From positions 124,001 to 188,000 of the forward strand of contig FMBT01000330.1 in the NCBI GenBank assembly GCA_900095095.1: a stretch of DNA of 64,000 bases. The letters are read 5' to 3'. The notes under the pieces were generated by a model, which was not told the origin of the DNA, did not search any database, and saw only the letters and a list, made by a program, of their open reading frames with translations. Shown here piece after piece: positions 55,264-64,000 of the stretch. Source of the DNA: Fragilariopsis cylindrus CCMP1102. Taxonomy: Eukaryota > Bacillariophyta > Bacillariophyceae > Bacillariales > Bacillariaceae. Numbering within the stretch: the first letter of the stretch is position 1; the number at the start of each line of letters is the position of its first letter. The position numbers were made by a program, and so were the translations under genes.

Positions 55264-56055
55264 CCCAGCGTTATCTTTTGGTGGTGTAAATTACTATGTT
55301 TCGGTTACGTGGAACAAAAATAACTTTAGATCATACAAAAATTAATAGTTAAAAGAAGATTTTTTTTTTTGCCCTCATCGTTATATTCGTCGTGATGATT
55401 GTGGTAACGCGAAAACAGAAAAACACGTACGAGATCTCTTTTCGATCCAAATCCACTCTCATTTTACCGTTGTACGTTTTTTTAAGGATTTTTAGGATTT
55501 TTTTGATTCTTTACGCGACTACCAAGACGAAGTCGACGTGAAACGCCGCATGAGAGCGTTCGTGTGGTTCCAACTCATTCCCATTTGCTTCGCCATGGAG
55601 GAACTATTTTCCTTCCTAATTAGGCTCTGCGAAGCGCTACAAACACGGATTTTGAGTGACATGCTCGTGATACGACGACATGGCCTATATTCATTGTTCC
55701 CTTTGCCCTTGGGGGCCCCATTCTTCTTTCTAATAATTAACCAGGCTCTGTGAAGCTGAAACTGTGTTTTTGAGAGGTATTCTCGTGATGCGACGACGGC
55801 GCAACTACCACGTACCACGACGTGTGACATGTCGACGCGGTTTCAAATCGAAATTGTGGAAAAACAATAATATTAGAAACATAGTTATGATCGAAATATT
55901 GTCGAAGTAAAGTGTGCAGGGTTTGATGTCAGGGGACAAGGGGATCTTGTCGCGTCCCAACGAGAACTTGTAGACTTGCCTTTTCGGCGGTTCAGGGGCT
56001 GAATTGAATGAATCGAATCGATTCGAACCTACCATAGCTATCAACAACTACCCAA

Positions 56056-56096
<41 letters not shown>

Positions 56097-56102
56097 AAAA
56101 CA
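55264..56102. other. Divergent interval with a degenerate direct repeat
   Basis: Two related segments of about 70 bp share GGCTCTG(C/T)GAAGC..TTTTGAG..CTCGTGAT(A/G)CGACGAC, at about 55612-55679 and 55735-55797. A (CAACAG)n microsatellite (about 56058-56097) lies directly before the next ATG. No gene is supported. Confidence 0.55.
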
Positions 56103-56819
56103 ATGCCCAAGATCAAAGGATCGTTCTTCTTTGTCGTTTCCGCGTTACTAGCTAGTGATTCATCGTCAGCCTCCACTTCTACGTCATCTTTACGTGGTTT
56201 GAAGACAGTAGATGACGTCGATACTCAAAATAGTCCTGAGAAAACACTGGGAAAATGCGACGAATATGGATACAAGGCTACAGGCGATTCTATATGTCAA
56301 GCTTCTGACGAAAGCATCGTTTCGCTAGTTCAAAAATCTTCTAATAGATTACCACGTGATGATCCAGATCTCATCTATGGAATCGAGTTGGAGTATGCGA
56401 AGGATAATAATGTCGGCCGTTCCATAAAATTTAGAGTTGCCAATCCTTTTGCTGATGAAGCTGATATTTTTGTCCGTTACAAAAAGATGGTCGGACAATA
56501 TGCATACGAGCCACGTTGTGAATCAATGCCTAACACTAAAAGTGGATGTGATTTAGATGCACCGGAAATTGAGGTAGGATGCGTCGAATATCCTGGAGTA
56601 GAACCATTTGCACTTGTCAATGTCTACTTTGTATCGAAACAAGACAATTCATTCATCAGATTGAATGCAAAGGATGGTGCCGCTGTTGAGAAGTGTTGCA
56701 GACCACCCACTGAATATAACGATGATGATTATGGCGTCGTCAAGTACACATACAAGATCCAATGTGCATGTCCAATTCCGTCTAATTTTTTCCCTGCGGA
56801 TTTGGTCGGTTTTAATTGA
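56103..56819 (+). CDS. Secreted cysteine-containing hypothetical protein
   Basis: From the ATG at 56103 the protein has 238 residues; an upstream in-frame ATG (56004) would add a poly-Thr/Ala stretch encoded by a CAACAG microsatellite and is less likely. The first 20 residues (M-P-K-I-K-G-S-F-F-F-V-V-S-A-L-L-A) form a signal peptide, followed by a Ser/Thr-rich part with S-S-L-R-G-L-K. The mature part has eight cysteines, including S-M-P-N-T-K-S-G-C-D-L, V-G-C-V-E-Y-P-G and C-C-R-P-P..C-A-C-P, suggesting disulfides and an extracellular or wall location. Beta-rich segments (I-K-F-R-V-A-N-P-F, F-A-L-V-N-V-Y-F-V) dominate. I recognise no family. Confidence 0.65.
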   Translation: MPKIKGSFFFVVSALLASDSSSASTSTSSLRGLKTVDDVDTQNSPEKTLGKCDEYGYKATGDSICQASDESIVSLVQKSSNRLPRDDPDLIYGIELEYAKDNNVGRSIKFRVANPFADEADIFVRYKKMVGQYAYEPRCESMPNTKSGCDLDAPEIEVGCVEYPGVEPFALVNVYFVSKQDNSFIRLNAKDGAAVEKCCRPPTEYNDDDYGVVKYTYKIQCACPIPSNFFPADLVGFN

Positions 56820-57086
56820 CTGTAAACATCACATCGCACATACAGAAAGAGAACGACAAATGAGAGAGACAAAAAAATAACGAGAACGACAACGAGAAAA
56901 TAGACTCCGTACTATAATTCTAGAACAAAATATCTAACGTTACCCTTAATAATATTATATAAATTACAGACTTATTGCTCTCTATTCGTGACTCAGTTCT
57001 ATGCAGTAGGCAGTGATTAGTTAGAAGTATTTGTTTGGTTATACGCGTCATTCGCGGTTTTTTTCTTTATGTTTTAATTGTTGTAG

Positions 57087-58090
57087 TTATTGTTGCTGTT
57101 GTTCCCTAATAAGCAGCTGTCTTATCTGGATCGGATGCCCTAAGGAATAAATCTCAACCAATTTCATTGATTGTTCCCTTTCTGTTACCAAACGAGCATG
57201 TTGACTCTGTGAAACCATCATGTCACCGTGATAACGTTTTCTTGCTTCAGCGATCTTCAAATGAATCTGATTCGAAAGAACTAGTTTTGTTCCTACAATT
57301 AGCATCTTGTTGACGAGCAACCTTTCTTGTAGAACGTTTACCTTCAGATTCAGCTTCAGGTAAGCTCCTGTTGTAAAGTTAACAAGACGATCACCTTTTT
57401 CAGTGAGAATTGGGCATCCATACAAATAAAAAGCAATGTATCCTATAAACACCCGATCACCTGGACGTTCTGCAGGGTTAGTGGATCCAACGTCGTTGTC
57501 ATCACCAACACACTGCTGTCTATTTGATAGATGGTAACCATCTTCCTTTTGGCTTCTGCATCTCCCTCGTACATTTCATCCATAATATGATTTAGTAGAT
57601 CATCAATTCTTCTACCAAAGGGTTCTTTCTTACTGGAATCAAGAAAGCCATGAGCGTATGCCAATGCTTTCTCTCCATATCGAAACATAGATGATGCCAT
57701 TGAATGTAATGTTCTACCTGTAATCAACATGGTTCCATCCGGTCAATATAGAGAGAGCATTGTAAGTTTTCATATATCACCTCTTTCCCCACACAAAGCT
57801 CTTTGGGTTTTTCGGCTAGGACTATAAATTAGTTTGACAATACGCTTTGTGGTAGGAGATGAATTAATGACTTGCGGATAGTCGACTACTTCGTAGATGT
57901 TCTTGTACAGATTGTTGGTTCCGTCAAGGAGTAGCCCAGACTGGTTTGCACTGTCATCCTTTCCATGAACGCAGTTGTAGATTGCTTCTTTATGCTCCGC
58001 TACACAGCACAGTAACGTCCTTGGAACATGATTCGTATGCAACACATACAAGAACACAATGGAACTTGCTCTGGTTAAACTTTTTTCTTC
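57087..58090 (-). CDS. Fragmented hypothetical gene with one intron and a frame change
   Basis: Three minus-strand segments belong together. The first ends G-E-R-G at a donor (57780) and joins R-T-L-H-S-M-A-S-S after a 63-bp intron (57780-57718) in phase 1. The second segment's frame stops at 57443, but the third frame is open further upstream and reads smoothly through N-P-A-E-R-P-G-D-R-V-F-I-G-Y-I-A-F-Y-L-Y-G-C-P, so a frame change must occur between about 57570 and 57460. No ATG begins the first segment: its frame is open only to about 58090 and its first residue here is a valine codon. Either the 5' exon is missing or the gene is decayed. Helical, basic C-terminus. No family recognised. 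Confidence 0.45.
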
Positions 58091-58995
58091 AATACATTAA
58101 TTGTAACCATTGTTGTTATGTTGCTGTTGTTCTTATTTTACAATTATGGCAGCAAAATGATGTTTGATGATTCTGATGACTTTAGTACATTATTTGATGG
58201 TGCAGGAATACATAAAAGATGGTGGGAGTGTGATGTATGTGAAATATCTGATGATGAGGACAACGTACCACTTGCAGTAGATTTGTGGAATGTGATTTAT
58301 GTGATGTGATTGTTAAGGATGGATATTATGTGAAGAAAGATACCATTTTGAAATCATAATGTGGTGTTATTAATTCGCCAAAGCGAAAAAGCACACATTA
58401 TTTATTTCTTTGTAAAACACTAGTTTTTCACGCATGGTGATTGGTTAAAACGTCGCGCATTGATTTTCGTTTTCGGGTAATTGTGAACTGGTGGTAGGCC
58501 TAAAACACGTACTTTTATTGGCTCATACCTCGAAGTAAAAAACTTCGCGTCGTAATTAACGACATCTTTGTTCTCTTTATTCTCTCGTCAAATAATCAAG
58601 CATGCATTTTGTTTTTGCTGTCTGCTTTTAATTCTTGCCACTTTTTTTGACAGCACAGTGATGGATGGGTTCTTCTATTTTGTGTTCTCTCATGTTCTCA
58701 TGTCGAACCATCAAGTATGCATGTTTTTGCTTTCTGCTTCTTGGCCACTTCACAGAACACGAGAACACTCTGACAGTTGTCAATGAAAATCTTGCTCGTT
58801 TGCTATGTTATCCGACTATAGTAGTATGAGTCAAAATGAACACCTACATCATCATAATATAAAGCGTAATACAGGTTAGTCATAATAATTATAGAAAAGC
58901 AAAGGAGCCTAGAATCAATCAAATCATCATCATCTAAACACAGTACGGTATAAACAGATACACAATTAATTGCACTCGTAACTAAAAACTGAGCG
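58091..58995. other. Intergenic region, no confident genes
   Basis: About 0.9 kb. Two related segments (ATCAAGCATGCAT..TTTTTGCT..CTGCTT..TTGCCACTT and ATCAAGTATGCAT..TTTGCTTTCTGCTTCTTGGCCACTT, about 58596-58640 and 58709-58751) form a degenerate direct repeat. Small frames are unconvincing. Confidence 0.5.
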
Positions 58996-60348
58996 ATGAT
59001 GAAAATGAAAACAAGAACAATTACCACAGTAGCGTTTCTTGGCTATTGTCTAGTATTTCCAGAAACAACAAGAACAACAATCGCATTTTCTTTCGTAACA
59101 ACGATACAACAACAACAACATCGTCCTACAACTACTAGTAGTAGTATTCGTAAAGCATCAGCATCAGAAGACGAACAACAATGCAGTAGTAGTATTGAAT
59201 ACGACTACAATAACGAGGACCACTTCGATGATCAAAACAACAACAACAATAACATCAACATCGAAGAACTTCTTGCACAACAGCCATCAATTCAACTGAA
59301 TTATAATCCTCCTGCTACTTCACGACGCTCGGCCTTGTCATCAACTTTTGCAGGTTTTGCAGCAGTAATAACAAGTGGTGTTGTTACACCTCACATAAAG
59401 CATGTATTCGCTGCTAATGCTAATGCTGCTACTACTAATCCTACTAGTACTGGTACTGCTGCTTCTAGTAGTCCTACTAGTGTTGGGACTATTGATCATC
59501 CGGTTGTTATTATTGGCGGAAATGGTAGAACAGGGATGGCTGTTGCAGAAGCTATTGCAAATCCAAATTATGGTAATATGAATGCTGTTACACTCACTCG
59601 TAGTGGAAATGATCCATTTCGAATAATTAAATTACCAGACCAAATAAAGCAAAATTTAATACATTATTCAGAACCATTTGATGTACGATCAACACAAGAA
59701 TTAGTATCAAAAACAATGAAAGAATTATCACCATCAGTTATTGTTTATGCTGCATCAGCATCCCGGCAGGGTGGTGGTTCAGTTGATGTTGATGATATCG
59801 GTGTTGAAAAAATTGCAACAGCATGTGCCGAAGTGGGGGCAATGTTTATATTAATTTCTGCGTTGGCGGTGGATCGGCCTAAATCGCAAAGTTATCAAAT
59901 GACGAATACGTTAGGTGGTAAATATGATGGTATAATGGATGCTAAATATAATGGTGAACAAAAAACAAAACAAATATTAAGCAAATCAAAGAATTCATCC
60001 TACACTATTATCCGTCCAGGTGTGCTGATGCAGGGGAAAAGTCCAACAGGACCAAACGGGTTGGAATTAAATCAAGGTGATACAATTGGTGGGGGTATTT
60101 CACGAGATGAATTAGCTGGTCTTGTTGTTGGTGCAATCCAAAATTCATCATCAAACAAAAATAAGAAGAAAGGTGGTACTGGTACGACTGTAGAAGCATA
60201 TCGTAAAGTAACAGCAACAAAATTACAACCAGAATTTAATATACCTAGTGGGAATGAATTACGGACTAGTATAGATGGGTCATCATCATCATCTTTCGAC
60301 TTATATCAAACATTATTCGCAAACGCTAAAATCGATGAACAAGTTTAA
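58996..60348 (+). CDS. Plastid NAD(P)-binding Rossmann protein (NmrA/atypical SDR type)
   Basis: A 450-residue single-exon protein. The leader has a signal sequence ending T-I-A-F-S-F (A-F plastid motif). About 75 residues later S-R-R-S-A-L-S-S-T-F-A-G-F-A-A-V precedes A-N-A-A-T, which looks like a second, twin-arginine thylakoid signal. The Rossmann fold starts near residue 172 with V-V-I-I-G-G-N-G-R-T-G-M-A-V-A, the G-x-x-G-x-x-G dinucleotide motif of atypical short-chain reductases. I-V-Y-A-A-S-A-S, F-I-L-I-S-A-L-A-V and Y-T-I-I-R-P-G-V-L follow in the usual order, with N-G-E-Q-K-T-K in place of the catalytic Y-x-x-x-K. The closest known layouts are TIC62/NmrA-like and PCB2-like proteins. 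Substrate unknown. Confidence 0.75.
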   Translation: MMKMKTRTITTVAFLGYCLVFPETTRTTIAFSFVTTIQQQQHRPTTTSSSIRKASASEDEQQCSSSIEYDYNNEDHFDDQNNNNNNINIEELLAQQPSIQLNYNPPATSRRSALSSTFAGFAAVITSGVVTPHIKHVFAANANAATTNPTSTGTAASSSPTSVGTIDHPVVIIGGNGRTGMAVAEAIANPNYGNMNAVTLTRSGNDPFRIIKLPDQIKQNLIHYSEPFDVRSTQELVSKTMKELSPSVIVYAASASRQGGGSVDVDDIGVEKIATACAEVGAMFILISALAVDRPKSQSYQMTNTLGGKYDGIMDAKYNGEQKTKQILSKSKNSSYTIIRPGVLMQGKSPTGPNGLELNQGDTIGGGISRDELAGLVVGAIQNSSSNKNKKKGGTGTTVEAYRKVTATKLQPEFNIPSGNELRTSIDGSSSSSFDLYQTLFANAKIDEQV

Positions 60349-62183
60349 GTTCAGTACATTATAATCAACATAAAATTAATTAACTGATTTGTCATCACTC
60401 TTTCTTTGTCGTCTATAATATCTTGACTTAAAATAGAAAAAAAAACCTTAAGGTAGGAACAGTACTCTCATCATCATGACAAAGAAGACTTGTGTATATG
60501 TTGCTGCTGTTGTTGATGTTGTTGTTAATGGTTAATGGTCAATGTAATTTTTCCTGTTTGGTCTCTTCATGACAGCGAGGCTATTTTACAAAAAAACTAG
60601 CAAATCATACCTACTGTATACAAGGTTTACAAGGGTTCCAGATTCAGGATCTGAAACTGAGATGGTGAAATAGAAATAGTAGGGCAAGTCTATGAAAAAC
60701 ACCAGGTCCTGGAAGTGGCTTTCATCTATCAAAATATTGGCAGTGTTAAGTTCTGGACAGGTATTATGCATATCCAAATCCAACAAAAATAACAGCAATA
60801 TCCTCATGGTATGTGTTTACTGCTATCATGATCCAACAGGAAAGGTTTTTCTTCCTAATTTTGGATGAGGACAGAGAATGGATAGGTTATCATCAGGGAA
60901 TTCATATTTCTTCTTTCAACCGAAAAGTATTAAGACAACTGAATTTGTATTGCATCACTTTGATAAATAAATCAACAACCATTTAAGCAGCAACCATTCC
61001 ATTTCAAGAGCCAGAGATGGGGGTATTAAATCATGTATTGTTACTACACCAGAGACTTTTACTCACACACAGTTATAATGTTGAAGCATTTATTTATTTT
61101 ATTTTTGAATCTAACATATAAAGAATGGAACTTTTTTCCCATCCCACCTACTTAGCCAATCAAATTGACTTCCCTGTGGACTGGGATGTCACCTCTTTGC
61201 CCATAGGATTCTTCTATATTTGTTTCTTACTACAGACTACCTAACGTTATTTGAAGTTTATATAGTTTATATAGAAGTGCAGCTCTCTTTGCTTTTGATC
61301 AATGGCCGATCATAGTTCTTTTATTTTTGTTCTATAGATATTAGGATACTGTAGAATGGATGGCATGATATAAAGAATGTTTGTTAAGATTTTTCAAACA
61401 AAAATGCATGCATTCTTACATTCAGACTAGTACTGTACTATGATTTTGAAAACAGCCAGTAATAACGGTTTAGTGAAGTTTAAAACTTCAACGAAAAAGT
61501 CGTGGCTTCGATTTGATGATTCATTCATACATATTATATTATATATACACATTCTACGACCGCATTCTTCTTTCTTTTTCTTTCAAAAGAACGAGTGGTC
61601 GTACATGGTCGTAAGTTAGTCGTCTATTATTTTTATTTAAGCTTGCTTTTTGGTGGGGTGGAATCTTCGAATTCGATTCGATGAATTTGAGAAGATGATC
61701 ATTGGTGGTCAATAAAAACGAAATTCTTACTGGTACAAAAGAAACAATCAATTAACGGTACAAAGAAACAATCAATTAATGTAATAAATATAGGCATGAA
61801 TAATATATAGACATGAATAATACAATATAGCCCCATCTGCTTGAACTTGAAGCTTCTGTGCATGTTCGCCGCTACTGGTATGCCCGTTTTGTTTGAGACA
61901 GTGTGTTGATTAACGACTAAAATGACTACTTGCTTAAGCGGGAATGCATGCGTTGTAAATCAAAGTCATTTCATACCGTATGCAAGAAAGAAATAATTCT
62001 TGAAATTACAAAAGCGATATATCGTCACAATCCTCCACATCGTCACATAAAACAAATCACTCGTACTTTTATTTTATTTAATCTCTTCATCTTCTTCTTC
62101 ACTTTCAGTTCCTTCTCCTCTACCTTGAATTACTGTACCCGTAGTAGAAAATAAATAACAAATTACAGTACTGTAGTCGCAGC
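60349..62183. other. Gene-poor intergenic region
   Basis: About 1.8 kb. A 73-codon minus-strand frame (60586-60807) and a 65-codon one (61554-61751) have no family features. No RNA gene, element or long repeat is evident. Confidence 0.5.
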
Positions 62184-64000
62184 ATGAATTATCCACGAGA
62201 ACTAGTACATGCACATCAACAACATCAAGCACCAACACTAGCCACACATCAACAACAACAACAATCAACGGGAATTCATCAAGTTGATCCGCCTGGTATA
62301 ACAATGTCAACTTCATTATCAACAACTTCATTATCGTCATCTTCTTCATCCAAATCAAACAAATCCGAATCAAACAAAGCTACTAGTAAAGACAAATCCA
62401 AATCATCCAAATCTAACAACAAACAATCCAAAACAACAACATTAGCAACATCCGAATTTGAATCATCACCTTATCATAAGAAGAAACAACTTCAACGTCA
62501 TCAACAAAAGGATAAAGCGCATTGTGACTGTGACGATAATATGATACCATCAATTTCGAAACATCGATGCAGTAAAAGTCCTTGTCGTGGTACTATTACT
62601 AGTAGTAATAGTAGTAGCAGTTGCAAAAGTAGTAGTAGTAGTAGTAGTACTAGTAGAACTATCAGTATTGAAGATAAGACACGATTACAAGAATCATTAT
62701 TATTTCTACCACCGCTTTTACCTATCGAAGTGGTGGATTTGGTGAATGATGATAATAATAATAATGATAATAATAATAATAATACGTACAATATCAATAT
62801 TCCTCATCCTACCGGTATTATGACAGCGCGTTTATCGATGACGTCGTCTCAAGACGTAGTAGAAGAGGCGTTAGAGGTGTCAGAGTCCGGTTATGCTTCT
62901 GCTACTTCAGAAGATGAAGATATTAGCAAATATGGATACGGAGATGATACTGTACCAGTAGTAGCAGCAGAACAAGAACAAGAACAATTACAACAACAGT
63001 ACAACAACGAACAAAAGCAAGAGCAACAGCAACAGCAACTCCAAGAAGAACAGAAACAAGAAGAATATGATGATTATGGATACGGAGACGGATTCGAGGA
63101 AGAAGCTTCTATTTCTATGAATGATGATGCTTTCATTGCAGATGATGAGGAAGCAGACGAAGAAGTAGAAGATAGTGCTGACAAGTATGGGTATGGCGAT
63201 TGTGAAAACAGTGAACCTTCGATCAGTACAAGAGGAGTTGAAGAAGAAATAGCATTGATCGATCAACTACATTCATCCCAATATGCTCCTATAAATGAAT
63301 ATAGTAGTTCAGCATTCTGTCCAAATCGTATGCCTCGAAGAAGTTCTATGAAGGATTCGTCGCCATCACCATCGCCATCACCATCACCAGGATCTAGTAG
63401 TAGAAGTAGTAGTCCTAGTAGAAGACGCAGAGCATCGGCTGATGAAGATTTATTATTAGCAATGCCATCAATTATATCTCATGAAGATGTCTTAGCAATG
63501 CCATCAATGTCATCATCAAACACAACAACAAGAATAACAGAAAATCATATTGAAGTTTCATTACCTGGACGGCCTAAACATGAGACTGTTCGACGTCGTC
63601 GATCAATAACATTTGATAATGATGTGGATGTACAAAAAATTGAACCAATTAAATCTTTAGCAGGGAAGGATGGTTCGAAATCATTATGGTTTCAGGAAAA
63701 TGAATATGAAACCATTAAAACGAAAACATTAGCATTATTAGATAGAGTGGATCCAACATCTGGTATAATTGATGGTAAAAAATATTGTACCAGAGGACTG
63801 GAAAAATTTATGACACCCGAAGCCACCGAAGTTAAAAAACATCAAGCATGGGATTCTGTCTTAAATGAACAATTCTTACAACGTAAGGATGGTGAATACG
63901 ATGAGGAAACATTAGCAAATATATATAAATGCTCTACAAGACGTAGTAGCACCGAAGCATCCAAACGTGCTGTGGAAGATGCAGTTGCTGCCGAAGCATA
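62184..64000 (+). CDS. KYGYGD-motif protein, partial (runs off the window)
   Basis: An open frame begins ATG-AAT-TAT-CCA-CGA-GAA at 62184 and stays open through the last base, over 605 codons; it is unfinished because the stop lies beyond the window. The first 270 codons are Gln/Ser/Asn-rich and disordered. Three copies of an aromatic-glycine motif follow: K-Y-G-Y-G-D (near 62928), D-Y-G-Y-G-D (63070) and K-Y-G-Y-G-D (63183), each in acidic context. After an S-P-S-P-S-P run, a basic R-R-R-R-S-I-T-F-D segment leads into an ordered region (L-W-F-Q-E-N-E-Y-E-T-I-K, K-K-Y-C-T-R-G-L-E). That W-F-x-x-x-E-Y-x-x-I-K pattern occurs in many uncharacterised diatom proteins I recall. Function unknown. 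Confidence 0.75.
   Translation, partial: MNYPRELVHAHQQHQAPTLATHQQQQQSTGIHQVDPPGITMSTSLSTTSLSSSSSSKSNKSESNKATSKDKSKSSKSNNKQSKTTTLATSEFESSPYHKKKQLQRHQQKDKAHCDCDDNMIPSISKHRCSKSPCRGTITSSNSSSSCKSSSSSSSTSRTISIEDKTRLQESLLFLPPLLPIEVVDLVNDDNNNNDNNNNNTYNINIPHPTGIMTARLSMTSSQDVVEEALEVSESGYASATSEDEDISKYGYGDDTVPVVAAEQEQEQLQQQYNNEQKQEQQQQQLQEEQKQEEYDDYGYGDGFEEEASISMNDDAFIADDEEADEEVEDSADKYGYGDCENSEPSISTRGVEEEIALIDQLHSSQYAPINEYSSSAFCPNRMPRRSSMKDSSPSPSPSPSPGSSSRSSSPSRRRRASADEDLLLAMPSIISHEDVLAMPSMSSSNTTTRITENHIEVSLPGRPKHETVRRRRSITFDNDVDVQKIEPIKSLAGKDGSKSLWFQENEYETIKTKTLALLDRVDPTSGIIDGKKYCTRGLEKFMTPEATEVKKHQAWDSVLNEQFLQRKDGEYDEETLANIYKCSTRRSSTEASKRAVEDAVAAEA

Noticed and set aside
55519-55830. Frames of 71 and 103 codons around 55.5-55.8 kb
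   Set aside because: They follow a degenerate direct repeat in an intergenic interval and show no consistent coding features.
57946-58309. Plus-strand frames of 73 and 63 codons
   Set aside because: The first is antisense to the broken gene; the second has only acidic low-complexity content and no clear start context.

Overview
The window is nuclear DNA from a unicellular photosynthetic stramenopile, most probably a pennate diatom. The evidence is a set of genes with short spliceosomal introns (about 60-280 bp, GT-AG plus one GC-AG), several proteins that begin with a signal peptide followed by an 'A-F' type cleavage motif (the bipartite plastid-targeting signal of diatoms), a long Ty1/copia element, very frequent trinucleotide and homopolymer tracts, Asp/Asn/Ser/Gln-rich low-complexity insertions, and families expanded in diatoms (bestrophin-like channels, helicase-associated-domain repeats, ankyrin proteins, KYGYGD-type proteins). 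There are no operons or bacterial ribosome binding sites. No window-wide host plasmid or viral signature is seen.

Layout. 0-4 kb: a four-exon CRC (tesmin/TSO1/LIN54-type) DNA-binding protein with a PDZ-like region. 4-7.4 kb (minus): a MORC/GHKL ATPase-like gene whose 3' part changes frame. 7.4-10.4 kb: intergenic DNA, a C2H2 zinc-finger gene and a 120-bp foldback MITE candidate. 10.4-12.7 kb: an Asn/Gln-rich small protein and an AAAP amino-acid transporter. 12.9-20.6 kb: a complete copia-type LTR retrotransposon with visually identical 259-bp LTRs, a half-tRNA-type primer site, gag and pol in one frame separated by a single UGA, and an integrase core that looks internally deleted. 20.9-23.4 kb: a fusion of a cyclic-nucleotide-binding domain with a bestrophin-like anion channel. 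23.5-28.3 kb (minus): a plastid-type hypothetical protein and a cupin/JmjC ribosomal-oxygenase-like protein. 28.9-30.7 kb: a renalase-like FAD oxidoreductase. 30.7-33.9 kb: gene-poor DNA holding one 5S rRNA gene. 34-36.7 kb: a two-exon protein of unknown function. 36.9-38.2 kb (minus): an ankyrin protein. 39-41 kb: a GT92-like glycosyltransferase. 41.2-41.8 kb: a decayed gene. 42.2-43.6 kb (minus): three helicase-associated repeats. 44.1-46.8 kb: a VPS9-domain Rab GEF. 47.5-48.8 kb: an unknown gene with a perfect 126-bp internal duplication. 49-52.3 kb (minus): a second bestrophin with a long disordered tail of F-x-V-P repeats. 52.9-53.4 kb: a plastid parvulin isomerase. 54.5-58 kb: a coiled-coil protein, a secreted Cys-containing protein and a broken gene. 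59-60.3 kb: a plastid NAD(P)-binding protein. 62.2-64 kb: an unfinished frame running off the window.

The genes look functionally independent, as is usual for a eukaryotic chromosome. Two themes recur: two different bestrophin-like channels within 30 kb, one with a nucleotide sensor and one with a multivalent tail, and four secretory/plastid-type leaders. Several otherwise coherent genes (MORC, CNB-bestrophin, cupin, the 57-kb gene) contain isolated frame breaks, two of them at or beside A/T runs. That pattern fits residual assembly indels at least as well as pseudogenes.
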